Part shown: piece after piece, positions 38,004 through 46,919 of the stretch
Position numbering within the stretch: the stretch's first letter is position 1
How the letters are laid out: each line of letters starts with the position of its first letter
Source of the DNA: Deinococcus sp. Arct2-2
GTDB lineage: Bacteria; Deinococcota; Deinococci; Deinococcales; Deinococcaceae
Direction: 5' to 3'
DNA length: 55,453 bases
NCBI RefSeq assembly: GCF_004801315.1
Contig: NZ_SSNW01000027.1
Location: 1 to 55,453 of the forward strand
Translations under genes and position numbers: made by a program
Notes under the pieces: generated by a model
What the model saw: the letters and a program-made list of their open reading frames with translations, nothing else
Told to the model about the DNA's origin: nothing
Database searches by the model: none

Positions 38004-39200
38004 TCACTTCAGCGCTTTTGCCTGAGCCTCGTCCAGCGCCGCTTTCGCCGTCATTTTGCCCGTCGTGGCCTTGGTCAGCGCGTCTTCTAGGTAGCTGGCC
38101 CACTGGCCTGCATCCGGCGTATTCAGGCGCGGCACGGCGCGGGCCAGTTGTTCGTGGGCGGCCCGCAGTTGGGGGTTTTTGGCGTACCAGTCGGCCAAGA
38201 GTGGGGTCACAGCGCGGCGGGGCGGGGCGTAGGCGGTGGTCTTGACCCAATCGGCCAAACGGGGTGCTTCCATCAGGTAAGCCCAGAAGGCCAAGGCTCC
38301 GGCCTGCTCGGTGGCAGGCGTGCCACGCGGAACCGCCAAGTTCGCGCCACCCAGCGGTACGGTGCAGTTGCCTATCTTCTCGCACGGAAAGGGCGCGATG
38401 CCGAGGTTGAAAAAGGGCAGTTTCTTGGCGTCCGTCCAGTTGGCGACGCTGGCCAGCACGAAGGTATTTTGGCCGCGTGCAAAGTCGAAGGCGGCGCGGG
38501 TAGCTTCGCTGAGGGTGCGGGGCTGGGCCAGTCCAGTGGTGCTCATGCGGGCCAGTTGGGTCAGGGCTTCTACGGCGTCGGGGCCGTTCAGCGTGGGCTG
38601 CGTGCCGCTGCTGAGGCTGCCACCGCGTGCCAGCACATTGGCCTCGAATGTCCAAGCGTCGGCAGCGACGACTAGCGGGCGCTTGCTGCCGCCTGCCAGT
38701 TTGCGGCTCGCGCTTTCCAGTTGCGTCCACGTATCGGGGGCCGTGATTTTGGCGCGGTTCAGTGCGCCCGCGTTGTACATCAGCACAGGCACGCTCACGT
38801 TCCACGGCAGGCCCAAGCGCCGCCCGCCTGTTTCTCCTGCCTTCCAGACGGCTGGGGCAAAGTCACGGGTCAGCGCGTCGGGCAGGGCATCTACGGGCTT
38901 GGTCAGGTCGGCCAGTTGCCCATCGGCGGCCATGCGCGAAAACTGGGTGTATTCCAGTTGCACCAGCGCCGGGGCTTTGCCCGTTTTCAGGGCCGTTTGC
39001 AGGCGCGGCAGCAACTCACGGTAGTTGCCCAACGATGTCGGCACCACCTCATATTCCGTTTGAGAGCGGTTGAATTCGCGGGCATAGTCACCGACTTTGG
39101 CCTGCACGCCGTCCATCGCGTGCCAAAATTCCACCCGAACGGGCGCAGCGTGGGCAGAAGCGGCAAGGAGCAGGGACAGGGGCAGGGCAAAACGCAGCAT
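38004..39200 (-). CDS. ABC transporter family 1 extracellular solute-binding protein (orphan)
   Basis: A 398-residue sugar- or glycerol-phosphate-type binding protein resembling UgpB/MalE. A signal peptide (MLRFALPLSLLLAASAHA) is followed by VRVEFWHAMDGVQAKVGDYAREFNRSQTEYEVV, the family's first strand, and GLPWNVSVPVLMYNAGALNRAKI in the hinge region. Later, GIAPFPCEKIGNCTVPLGGANLAVPRGT includes two Cys likely to form a disulfide. No permease or ATPase gene is adjacent, so it must be used by a system encoded elsewhere. TAGACT six bases before ATG supports the start. Confidence 0.85.
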   Translation of the reverse strand: MLRFALPLSLLLAASAHAAPVRVEFWHAMDGVQAKVGDYAREFNRSQTEYEVVPTSLGNYRELLPRLQTALKTGKAPALVQLEYTQFSRMAADGQLADLTKPVDALPDALTRDFAPAVWKAGETGGRRLGLPWNVSVPVLMYNAGALNRAKITAPDTWTQLESASRKLAGGSKRPLVVAADAWTFEANVLARGGSLSSGTQPTLNGPDAVEALTQLARMSTTGLAQPRTLSEATRAAFDFARGQNTFVLASVANWTDAKKLPFFNLGIAPFPCEKIGNCTVPLGGANLAVPRGTPATEQAGALAFWAYLMEAPRLADWVKTTAYAPPRRAVTPLLADWYAKNPQLRAAHEQLARAVPRLNTPDAGQWASYLEDALTKATTGKMTAKAALDEAQAKALK

Positions 39201-39285
39201 GAACCGAGTCTAGCGGGGCAATGTGACGGGGGGTTGATGGCAGGGCGTTCAGAGTGGGGGGGTAGAAGCTGTGTCTGATGTGGCT

Positions 39286-39460
39286 GGGTCTAAGGGTCAA
39301 GGGTCTGAGGCAGGGCAATCGCTGGCGCTCACTCACCCCCTCCCCAGCCCTCCCCCCTCAAGGGTGAGGGAGTAACACAAAGCCTTTGGTTTTGCCGTTT
39401 GCCCTCTCCACTGGTGGGAGAGGGGCGCTGCAAGGCAGCGGGGTGAGGGGGCAATTCCGC
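39286..39460. repeat. Short GTCTAAG repeats and family B repeat
   Basis: GGGTCTAAGGGTCAAGGGTC (39286-39305) resembles units near 13000. It is followed by CACTCACCCCCTCCCCAGCC and CTCAAGGGTGAGGG, then CCCTCTCCACTGGTGGGAGA with GCGCTGCAAGGCAGCGGGGT. There is no gene in this interval. Confidence 0.6.
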
Positions 39461-39505
39461 GATGAACCCGCCCCACCCCCTTACAACCTCAGACGTTCCC
39501 CGCCC

Positions 39506-39829
39506 TCACCCGTGCGAATGCAGCAACGCCACACTGCCCAGAATCAGGGCCAAGCCCGCCCAAGCCGTCGGCGTCAGGCGTGTGCCGTCTAGGCGGCGGC
39601 TCAGCAGGGCGGTGGTCACGATGCCTAGCCCGCCCCACGCGGCATAGGCCACCGCCACAGGCACTTCGCGCACCGCCACGCCCAGCAGCGTAAAGGCCAG
39701 CAGCACCAACGCCACCGCCGCTATGCCCAGCCCCTTGTGCCGGAATCCATCGGAACGCTTGAGCAGCACGTTAGCCGCCACGTCCAGTGCTACCGCGCCC
39801 ACGATCAGCAGCAGAGCAAAGGGGGTCAT
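39506..39829 (-). CDS. Small multidrug resistance protein (paired SMR, subunit 2)
   Basis: A 107-residue, four-helix inner-membrane protein. The first helix (MTPFALLLIVGAVALDVAANVLLKRSDGF) has Asp in place of the usual SMR Glu. VPVAVAYAAWGGLGIVTTALLSRRLDGTRLTPTAWAGLALILGSVALLH is the conserved C-terminal half. With the overlapping gene upstream it forms a paired system such as MdtIJ or EbrAB, which export polyamines or cationic drugs. The Asp for Glu change at the proton site in this subunit suggests that the partner carries the main transport acid. Confidence 0.85.
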   Translation of the reverse strand: MTPFALLLIVGAVALDVAANVLLKRSDGFRHKGLGIAAVALVLLAFTLLGVAVREVPVAVAYAAWGGLGIVTTALLSRRLDGTRLTPTAWAGLALILGSVALLHSHG

Positions 39830-40221
39830 GCGCCCTCTCCGGACAACGCAGGCCCAGTCAGAGGAGTCAGGCGGGGAGTGTGGGCAGGGACAGCCCCATG
39901 CCCAACCGTTCCCCGGTGCAGCAAGGTTGCGCCCAGCAGCAGGCCCACCAGCGCCAGCAGATGCGTCGGCGTCAGGTGTTCGCCCAGCAGCAGCACGCCC
40001 AGCCCGCTGATCAGCACCAACCCCACCGCTTCCCACACGGCAAACGCCACCGCCACCGGAATCTGCCGGAAGGCTTTGGAGAGCAGCACGTAGGACGCGG
40101 CGAGGAACGCGTAAGTGATGATGAGTTCCAGCCCCGGCGTATGCATAGAGAACAGCTTTAAAGACAATGTGCCCGTCACTTCAAATGTGATGGCCGTAAA
40201 GAGCGCGATCCAAGACCGCAT
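39826..40221 (-). CDS. Small multidrug resistance protein (paired SMR, subunit 1)
   Basis: A 131-residue inner-membrane protein with four helices. MRSWIALFTAITFEVTGTLSLKLFS carries the essential Glu14 of the SMR family. RQIPVAVAFAVWEAVGLVLISGLGVLLLGEHL is the signature. A 25-residue polar tail (HRGTVGHGAVPAHTPRLTP) is extra compared with EmrE and is typical of one member of paired SMRs. It overlaps subunit 2 by four bases. Substrate unknown. Confidence 0.87.
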   Translation of the reverse strand: MRSWIALFTAITFEVTGTLSLKLFSMHTPGLELIITYAFLAASYVLLSKAFRQIPVAVAFAVWEAVGLVLISGLGVLLLGEHLTPTHLLALVGLLLGATLLHRGTVGHGAVPAHTPRLTPLTGPALSGEGA

Positions 40222-40289
40222 AACTACACCAATCCTTTGCCCGAATCCTCGGTTGATGGGATTCTGGGCGACTTGCACAACAAATCAAT

Positions 40290-40640
40290 AGTTTTTAGAT
40301 AGAGCTGCCAGAATCAGGTTCGCCAGGCTTGACGGCAGGGTTTAAAACCCGCTAAGTCCAAGAATGGACGTAGAGCCAGTCAATCAGTGCAGCCGGGAGT
40401 AATGGAACCCGTTCGTTCTGCTCAGAAGAGATTGTTACCAACACGTACTTTCACGCTTCCTTGTAGGCCATACCCGCAAACAGGGGCTTGGGCTGGAGGG
40501 GAGAGCAGACTACACAGTCTCACCGCACGTATTTCGTGCAGGAACGGTCACGGGGCTAGGCGCTGTGTTGGCGCGTGACCCGCGTGCAGCAGTCCGACAC
40601 CCATAGTTTAGCGGTCTGGTGTCAGCACGCGGTGAGCCGA
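40290..40640. ncRNA. Candidate structured non-coding RNA or element remnant
   Basis: No credible gene covers this stretch, which is full of exact hairpins on one strand. They are GGGTTT-A-AAACCC (near 40340), GTCCA-AGAA-TGGAC (near 40360), AGACT-ACAC-AGTCT (40507-40520), GCACG-TATTT-CGTGC (40525-40539), GGTCACG (40546-40552) with CGTGACC (40574-40580), and a two-part stem CGCGTGC/GCACGCG (40581-40587, 40625-40631) enclosing GACACC/GGTGTC. Together they suggest a folded RNA of at least 130 bases. It matches no class I can name (not tmRNA, RNase P, SRP, 6S or a tRNA). A decayed right end of an IS200/IS605-type element, which also carries a structured RNA, is an alternative. Confidence 0.45.
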
Positions 40641-40904
40641 AGCTGATTTGAAATACATGTTGAGCAGCCTATCGGGTGGCCCTGTTGGGGGCAAGCGGCT
40701 GAAGCACGGCTTATACGCCCGCCGCCCTCTCCCGCCCGCTGCCCCGTATCCTGATCTGATGGCCGCGCTGCTTGAGCAGTTCTCCGAATTACACCGCCGG
40801 AATAACCCATCTCCGTCGGCTCCATTCTCCGCGTTGCAGCTTTTCAAGTCCGCACTGCTCGTCCAAATCTACTCGCTTCGCTTGGTCATCAAGAAGGGCA
40901 CTGG
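40641..40904 (+). other. Non-coding region upstream of the amino-acid permease gene
   Basis: I see no convincing gene. An open frame at 40648-40908 exists, but its product has no family features and no Shine-Dalgarno site. GAAGG ten bases before 40905 is the likely ribosome site of the permease gene. Confidence 0.35.
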
Positions 40905-41600
<696 letters not shown>

Positions 41601-41605
41601 GGGAT

Positions 41606-41714
41606 GTGGATCGTGGAGATGTGAAATGAATCTCTAGGTGGGTTGCCAATATTCAAAGTCAAAGACCCTGACGTTTACACCCACCTGCGCTTTTCCCACG
41701 TTCTACGATCCACA
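41606..41714. repeat. Family C element
   Basis: It begins GTGGATCGTGGAGATGTGAA and ends CCCACGTTCTACGATCCAC, so the outer bases GTGGATCGT and ACGATCCAC are inverted repeats. The internal sequence (AATGAATCTCTAGG, then ACACCCACCTGCGC) is shared with 43845-43965. It sits between the permease gene and the convergent merR gene. Confidence 0.75.
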
Positions 41715-41722
41715 CACCACAC

Positions 41723-42475
41723 TCACTGCTCTTTCGCCCACGCCTGCACCGCCGCATACTGATAGGCCGCCAATCCCGCCCGCGCCTTGTCAATATTCTT
41801 GGTGAATCTGGGGTCGCCCACCCACATTTCGCTGACGTTGGAGAACATTTCGGGCGAGGAATCGTAGTACCAGCGGCACTGGTGCGCGTGGTGGCGGGCA
41901 ACCACGGCGCTGGCTTCGGGTGAGCCGGGCGGCGTCCCGGCGTCCATCAGGCCGATGTAAGCGGCGGTAATGGCGGCCATTTCTGCTTTGATGCCTTCCC
42001 AATCCTGCTTGGTGTACCGTTTCACGCGCTCGGAACTCTGCTTGTAGGCGTCGGTTTCGCCCCAGCGGTCTTTGGCTTCCTGCTCGTACTCGGCGGGGTC
42101 GAAGCCGTCGAACAATTTGCTCAGGTCTTCTTTGCTCATGTCGGTCATGGTCTTTGCTCCTTCGGCGGCGGCCAATAGGGTGTCTAGGGCGTCCAGCATG
42201 GCCTGATTGCGTTTGGCCTGCTCCTGCAACAACTTGCGCTGAAGTTTCAGCGTTTGCACTTCGTCGGCGTCGGGATCGTCCAGCACGGCGCGAATCTCTT
42301 GTAGGGGCAAGCCCAGTTCCCGGAACATCAGAATGCGGTGCAGGCGCTCTACATCAGTTCCTGAATACAGGCGGTAATTGCCCTCCGTGCGGGCCGATGG
42401 CCTCAGCAGCCCCAGTTCGTCGTAATGGTGCAGCGTGCGAATGCTGACGCGGGCCAGTTTGGACAGTTCGCCCAC
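41723..42475 (-). CDS. MerR-family regulator of the TipA type
   Basis: A 250-residue regulator. The N-terminal winged helix (VGELSKLARVSIRTLHHYDELGLLRPS, YRLYSGTDVERLHRILMFRELGLPLQEIRAVLDDP) is followed by a coiled coil (TLKLQRKLLQEQAKRNQAMLDALDTLL). The C-terminal TipAS domain (about 120-250; DMSKEDLSKLFDGFDPAEYEQEAKDRWG, GDPRFTKNIDKARAGLAAYQYAAVQAW) binds cyclic thiopeptides in Streptomyces. It probably activates a multidrug response. The first canonical start, GTG 42475, cuts into the first strand of the HTH. A strong AGGAGGTGA lies upstream at 42524-42532 and points instead to an in-frame ATC at 42517, which would add 14 residues. Confidence 0.86.
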   Translation of the reverse strand: MGELSKLARVSIRTLHHYDELGLLRPSARTEGNYRLYSGTDVERLHRILMFRELGLPLQEIRAVLDDPDADEVQTLKLQRKLLQEQAKRNQAMLDALDTLLAAAEGAKTMTDMSKEDLSKLFDGFDPAEYEQEAKDRWGETDAYKQSSERVKRYTKQDWEGIKAEMAAITAAYIGLMDAGTPPGSPEASAVVARHHAHQCRWYYDSSPEMFSNVSEMWVGDPRFTKNIDKARAGLAAYQYAAVQAWAKEQ

Positions 42476-42649
42476 CGTCCAATTTGAATCCGTTTCTGTA
42501 GTCTGTTGCGGGCTGATGCTTGTTCACCTCCTGACCACAGCGTAGGGGCTGACCCCGCGTGAGGGTCAAGTGGGGAAGGGCGGATGATCTTGTCTGGTTC
42601 GAGGCTGCCAAGTTCGGCAAGCATCCAGCGTTGAGGGTTCCGGGCCAAC

Positions 42650-42723
42650 GCCCCAGTCTGCTCCGCAGCTAGAGCAGTTGTCCTCCCCTTGAGGGGGGGC
42701 GTTGCGTCAGCAACGGGGGGTTG
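42650..42723 (+). repeat. Family A repeat, internally deleted
   Basis: GCCCCAGTCTGCTCCGCAGC is joined directly to AGAGCAGTTGTCCTCCCCTT and continues to GTTGCGTCAGCAACGGGGGG. The left CCCCTT hairpin is missing and the right terminus is lost. Confidence 0.85.
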
Positions 42724-42806
42724 ATCTGCTCAAGCTTCAAGGTGTTGTCCAATTGGGTAGCACCAAATAAATCAGATGCCACAGCGGTCAGATCGTGTTG
42801 CGGCGT

Positions 42807-42819
42807 TAATCTCTGAGGC
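42807..42819 (+). promoter_or_regulatory. Leaderless-type -10 of azlC
   Basis: TAATCT (42807-42812) is followed by seven bases and the GTG start of azlC. Confidence 0.5.
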
Positions 42820-43548
42820 GTGTCTGCTCCCACTGCCCCGCTCTCCGCCTTCTGGCCCCCGTTCTGGCGCGGTTTTCGTGCGTTGATGCCGCTGTGGCTG
42901 GGCATGATTCCCTTCGCGGTGGCTTACGCAGTCACGGCGCGGGCGGCGGGCCTCAGCGTGCTGGAAACGCAACTGATGAGCGTCACCGTGTTCGCGGGCG
43001 CGTCCCAATTTGCGGCGGCGGGTCTGTTTGCCAGCGGAGCCAATGCGCTGGCTATCGTCGCCACCACTGCTCTGCTCAATGCGCGGCACGTGCTATACGG
43101 CCTCAGTCTTTCGCGCACGCTGCCGCTGACCCGGCCCCAGCGTGTGCTGGCCGCCCAATTCCTCACCGATGAAGCCTACGGCGTGGCGGTGGTGCGCGGC
43201 CCGCAGGAACCCGGTGGCCTCAGCTTCGCCTTCCTGCTGGGCGCGGAACTGAGCCTGTATTTCATCTGGAATGCGTCTACGTTGCTGGGTGCGTTGGCAG
43301 GTGCGGTGTTGCCCGATCCGGCGGCGTTGGGTGTGGCTGTCGTGTTTCCGCTTGCGTTTTTGGGTCTGCTGGTGCCGCTCCTTAAAGGCCGTCTGACCGT
43401 GCTGGTGGCATTGGCCTCGGGCTTAGGCGCGTGGGGCTTGTCGCGCATACTGCCGGGCGGCTTGGTCATTCTGCTGGCCGGAATCGGTGGGGCGCTGTTG
43501 GGGGCGCTGCTCTCCACCCGCAGCCAAAACACGGAACCCCAAGCATGA
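42820..43548 (+). CDS. azlC: AzlC-family branched-chain amino-acid exporter, large subunit
   Basis: A 242-residue inner-membrane protein. RGFRALMPLWLGMIPFAVAYAVTARAAGLS and VTVFAGASQFAAAGLFASGA are the AzlC landmarks, followed by LLNARHVLYGLSLS and FLTDEAYGVAVV. It has seven or eight helices. With AzlD it exports branched-chain or other neutral amino acids, opposing the Liv uptake system encoded earlier in the window. The start is GTG at 42820, supported by the -10 box seven bases upstream. It overlaps azlD by four bases. Confidence 0.9.
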   Translation: MSAPTAPLSAFWPPFWRGFRALMPLWLGMIPFAVAYAVTARAAGLSVLETQLMSVTVFAGASQFAAAGLFASGANALAIVATTALLNARHVLYGLSLSRTLPLTRPQRVLAAQFLTDEAYGVAVVRGPQEPGGLSFAFLLGAELSLYFIWNASTLLGALAGAVLPDPAALGVAVVFPLAFLGLLVPLLKGRLTVLVALASGLGAWGLSRILPGGLVILLAGIGGALLGALLSTRSQNTEPQA

Positions 43549-43841
43549 GCGTGCTGCTCGCTATTTTCCTGATGTGGGCCGTGACCTACCCGGTACGCTG
43601 GCTGGGCCTGAGCCTGGGCCGCCTGCATCTGCCCCCGTTCTGGCTGTCGTTCCTGCAATTCGTCCCCGTCAGCGTGTTCGCCGCCCTCGTATTGCCTGAA
43701 GTGCTAGGAAGCCCCGAATGGCCGCGCCGCCTCGTGGCCTGCGTGGTGGGCGGCCTGCTGATGTGGCGCACAGGGAGTTTGGCCCCCGGAATCTTGGGCG
43801 GGTTCGCGGCGTATTGGGGAGCGCGGTTGTTGGGACTGTAG
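43545..43841 (+). CDS. azlD: AzlD-family branched-chain amino-acid exporter, small subunit
   Basis: A 98-residue inner-membrane protein with about three to four helices. LAIFLMWAVTYPVRWLGLSLG and FLQFVPVSVFAALVLPEVL are the AzlD landmarks (TYxxR and VPxxxxxALxxP). It partners AzlC, with which it overlaps by ATGA. Confidence 0.9.
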   Translation: MSVLLAIFLMWAVTYPVRWLGLSLGRLHLPPFWLSFLQFVPVSVFAALVLPEVLGSPEWPRRLVACVVGGLLMWRTGSLAPGILGGFAAYWGARLLGL

Positions 43842-43844
43842 GGG

Positions 43845-43965
43845 CGGTGGATCGTGGATCGTGGATCGTGGAGATGTGAAATGAATCTCTAGGGTTGTTG
43901 CCAAAGTTCAAGACTGAACACCCTGATCTTTCTGCCCACCTGCGCCCTTCCCACGTTCCCACGTC
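43845..43965. repeat. Family C element
   Basis: It opens with a reiterated GTGGATCGTGGATCGTGGAT, then GAGATGTGAAATGAATCTCT, and ends near CCCACGTTCCCACG. It is homologous to 41606-41714 but the right terminal repeat is degraded. It fills the gap between azlD and the PASTA gene. Confidence 0.75.
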
Positions 43966-44018
43966 TTCCCCACACCCCACTTACCACTCACCGTTCCCCG
44001 CGCTATGCTATTCCCCGC

Positions 44019-45761
44019 ATGACTGGCCCGGAACCACGCACACAATCAGAGATCGGGACGCTGCCGTCTCCGGTAGTCATCGACGGCAAATATGAGGTCG
44101 TGCGCGAGGTTTCTCGTGAGGGTAACGTCACAGTCAGCGAAGTGCGGGCGGGCGAAGGCGTAACGCGGCGCGTGGCGTGGTTCGATGTGACCACACCCGC
44201 AGATCGGCAAGGGTTTCATGCGTACCGCACGGCCTTGAGGGCAGTTCAGCCTGCGGGCCTGACCGACGTGGTGGCGCGGCCCGGAGCGTATTACGCGGTG
44301 TGGCAACCGGTAGCCGGAATGCCGCTAGCCGACCTGCTGGCCCAGCCCAAAAAGCAGGAAGAAACGGTAGAAGCCCTGCGCGAACTGACCGCCAATTTGG
44401 CCGAAAACGGCTTTGCCCTTAGCGACGCCGATGTGGTGCTGGACGGCCTAGAGCCGCGTGTGGCCTACCTGCGCCCCGCCCCGCCTACCCGCACGCCCGA
44501 AGAAGTCATTGCGCTGAATCAGACCACGTTGGCCCCCTTGTTGGGCGGCAAAATCAAGCGCAAGCGGCAGCCGGGGGCGTGGCTTACCTTCATTCCCGGC
44601 CTGCTGTTTTTGGGCGGCGCGGGGTACTTGGGAGCGCAGGCGGCGCAGGTGTACCTCAACCCGCCCGTGCGTGAGGTTTCGGCAGTTACAGGCCAGAATG
44701 CCCAAACAGCGGCGACGGCCCTCGCCAAAGCCGGATTTCAGGTGGAATATACCGACGGTGAGAGTGCGGGCCTGCCAGTGGGGGCAGTCATTCGCCAAGA
44801 CCCCGCCGCCGGAACCAACCTGCCGGTAGGCCGCCAAGTCGTCCTGACGGTCAACAATCCGCCCCCGCTGACCGTGCCCCGGTTGGAAGAACTGACGCCC
44901 GATCAGGCCCGCGCCGCCCTGCGCGACTTGTCGTTGGTGCTGGGCAAAGTCGTGAAAGTCGACGGCAGCCTGACCAACACGCCCGAAGGCCGGATTATCG
45001 CGCAGTTGCCGGAACCCGGCTCTACCATGCAGCGCGGGCAGGCCGTGCAAATTATGGTGTCTACGGGCGTGCAGGGCAAAGAAACGTGGATTGCCGACCT
45101 GACGGGCATGACCTACGCGCAGGCCCGCGAACACGCCCGCGCCGCCGGATTGGTAGTCACCAAAGTGTCGCAGCAGGCCAGCGACCGCACCGAAAATACC
45201 GTGCTGGAGCAAACGCCCGCGCCGTATGTGCGGGTTTCGGTGGGCAGCCCGGTCACGCTGACCGTTGCCACCGCCCGCTATACCGCCCCTAGCCTGCCCG
45301 CAGGCAGTTTGCCCCTGCCGCCGCCCTATGTGCCGCCCGTGCCTGTACAGCCTGAAGTGCAGCCCGAAACGCCTGTGCCGGAGCCTGCTCAGCCTGATCC
45401 CACGCCGGAAGTCGTGCCCGATCCTGTGCCGGAAGTCACACCTGATCCGGCCACGCCCGACGCCGAACCCGTCACACCCGACAGCATCCCGGCTACCCCG
45501 GCCACCGATCCGGCCACCCCGGACGCCAACGCCCCGGCCTCCCGTAACATCAATTTCAAGTACCTCTTTCCCGCCGATTTGCCCGCTGGAAGCTACACCA
45601 TCGTGGTGCGCGACCTAGACGGCGAGCGCGAAATCTTGTCGGCCACCGACAGCGGGCAACTGGCCGAAGCCACCGCGACCAAAACTGACTTGGCAGTGCG
45701 CGGAGACACCGTATTCATCATCCGCCGCGACGGACAGGACTACGCTACCGTTACGCCGTAA
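44019..45761 (+). CDS. PASTA-domain membrane protein with degenerate kinase lobe
   Basis: A 580-residue, single-pass protein. Residues 20-130 resemble the small lobe of a Ser/Thr kinase (KYEVVREVSREGNVTVSEVRAGEGVTRRVAWFDV...YYAVWQPVAGMPLADLLAQP). No glycine loop, HRD, or DFG motif is seen, so it is probably a pseudokinase. One membrane helix (about 190-210, FIPGLLFLGGAGYLGAQAA) leads to three extracellular PASTA domains (about 220-425), which bind peptidoglycan fragments in relatives. A Pro/Glu/Asp-rich linker follows (PDPTPEVVPDPVPEVTPDP) and then a final beta-rich domain of 65 residues. It is probably a wall-sensing or scaffolding protein without its own catalysis. It is followed by a cysteine desulfurase gene after 24 bases. 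Confidence 0.82.
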   Translation: MTGPEPRTQSEIGTLPSPVVIDGKYEVVREVSREGNVTVSEVRAGEGVTRRVAWFDVTTPADRQGFHAYRTALRAVQPAGLTDVVARPGAYYAVWQPVAGMPLADLLAQPKKQEETVEALRELTANLAENGFALSDADVVLDGLEPRVAYLRPAPPTRTPEEVIALNQTTLAPLLGGKIKRKRQPGAWLTFIPGLLFLGGAGYLGAQAAQVYLNPPVREVSAVTGQNAQTAATALAKAGFQVEYTDGESAGLPVGAVIRQDPAAGTNLPVGRQVVLTVNNPPPLTVPRLEELTPDQARAALRDLSLVLGKVVKVDGSLTNTPEGRIIAQLPEPGSTMQRGQAVQIMVSTGVQGKETWIADLTGMTYAQAREHARAAGLVVTKVSQQASDRTENTVLEQTPAPYVRVSVGSPVTLTVATARYTAPSLPAGSLPLPPPYVPPVPVQPEVQPETPVPEPAQPDPTPEVVPDPVPEVTPDPATPDAEPVTPDSIPATPATDPATPDANAPASRNINFKYLFPADLPAGSYTIVVRDLDGEREILSATDSGQLAEATATKTDLAVRGDTVFIIRRDGQDYATVTP

Positions 45762-45785
45762 GGTTTGGCGCAGACTAAGCCCCAG

Positions 45786-46919
45786 ATGATCTACCTCGAT
45801 TACGCGGCCACACACCCCATGACCCCGGAGGCTCTGGCGGCCTACGCGCAGGCAGCGGCGCTTCCCGGCAACCCGGCCAGCGTACACGGGGCGGGGCAGG
45901 CAGCCCGCGAACGGCTGGAAGAGGGGCGGGCGCGGGTGGCCGCCGCCCTGAACACCGATCCCCGCAATCTGATCGCCAACAGCGGCGGTACAGAAGGCGA
46001 TAACCATGTGTTGCTGGGCATGGCGCGGGCGTGGGAGGAACAGCACGGCAGCCCCGGCCACCTGATCACCACGCCCACCGAGCATTCGGCGGTGCTGGCC
46101 CCCGCCCGCTGGTTGGCCGCGCACGGCTGGGCCGTCACGTTCTTGGCCCCCGACGCGCATGGCCGCTACACCCCCGATCAACTGGCCGAAGCCCTGCGCC
46201 CCGATACCGCGTTGGTCAGTATTCACCATGCCAACAACGAGATTGGCACCGTGCAGGACACGCCCGCGCTGGCTGCGGTGGCCGCTGCGCGGGGCGTGCC
46301 GTACCACACCGACGCGGTGCAGGCTCCCGGCGTGCTGAAGCTGGATGTGGCCGCGTGGGGCGTGACTTTTGCCACCATCAGCGCCCACAAATGGGGCGGG
46401 CCGCGTGGCGTGGGTTTCCTGTACGTGCGGCGCGGCACGGTGCTGCCCGCACTTACGCTGGGCGGCGGGCAAGAAGGCGGCCTGCGCCCCGGCACGCAGG
46501 ACACGGCGGGCGTGTACGCGGCGGGTGTGGCCCTCACCCACGCCGAGGCCGAGCGCGAAGCGACGTTTGCCCACCTGTCGGCCCTGCGCGAACGGTTTCT
46601 GAGCCGAGTCGCCGCCATTCCCGGTCTGCGCGTCAACCATCCGCCCGAAGGCAGCCCCAAAGTCGTGTCGGTCACAGTGCCGGGGGCCGATGGAGAAGCC
46701 CTGCTGATGAATCTGGACATGCTGGGCGTCGCCGCGAGTGCCGGGAGTGCCTGCGCCGCCGGAACTATGCAGCCCAGCCATGTGCTGACCGCCCTCGGCC
46801 TGAGTGAACCCGACGCCCGCGCCAGCCTGCGCTTTTCTTTTGGGCGGGCCACGACAGGCGCAGAAGTAGACCTAGCGGCAGAGGCTCTGGCGCAGGCGGC
46901 AGCATGGAGCCGGGGTTGA
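45786..46919 (+). CDS. Cysteine desulfurase (NifS/IscS family)
   Basis: A 377-residue PLP enzyme that takes sulfur from cysteine for Fe-S clusters, thio-tRNA or cofactors. MIYLDYAATHPM is the family start. HANNEIGTVQ and HTDAVQ bind PLP, Lys202 in SAHKWGGPRG forms the Schiff base, and Cys323 in AGSACAAGTMQPSHVL carries the persulfide. The short Cys loop is of the NifS/IscS class rather than SufS. ATG 45786 is preferred to an in-frame TTG at 45765, which lies four bases after the PASTA stop. It overlaps the next gene by 16 bases. No scaffold protein gene is adjacent. Confidence 0.9.
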   Translation: MIYLDYAATHPMTPEALAAYAQAAALPGNPASVHGAGQAARERLEEGRARVAAALNTDPRNLIANSGGTEGDNHVLLGMARAWEEQHGSPGHLITTPTEHSAVLAPARWLAAHGWAVTFLAPDAHGRYTPDQLAEALRPDTALVSIHHANNEIGTVQDTPALAAVAAARGVPYHTDAVQAPGVLKLDVAAWGVTFATISAHKWGGPRGVGFLYVRRGTVLPALTLGGGQEGGLRPGTQDTAGVYAAGVALTHAEAEREATFAHLSALRERFLSRVAAIPGLRVNHPPEGSPKVVSVTVPGADGEALLMNLDMLGVAASAGSACAAGTMQPSHVLTALGLSEPDARASLRFSFGRATTGAEVDLAAEALAQAAAWSRG

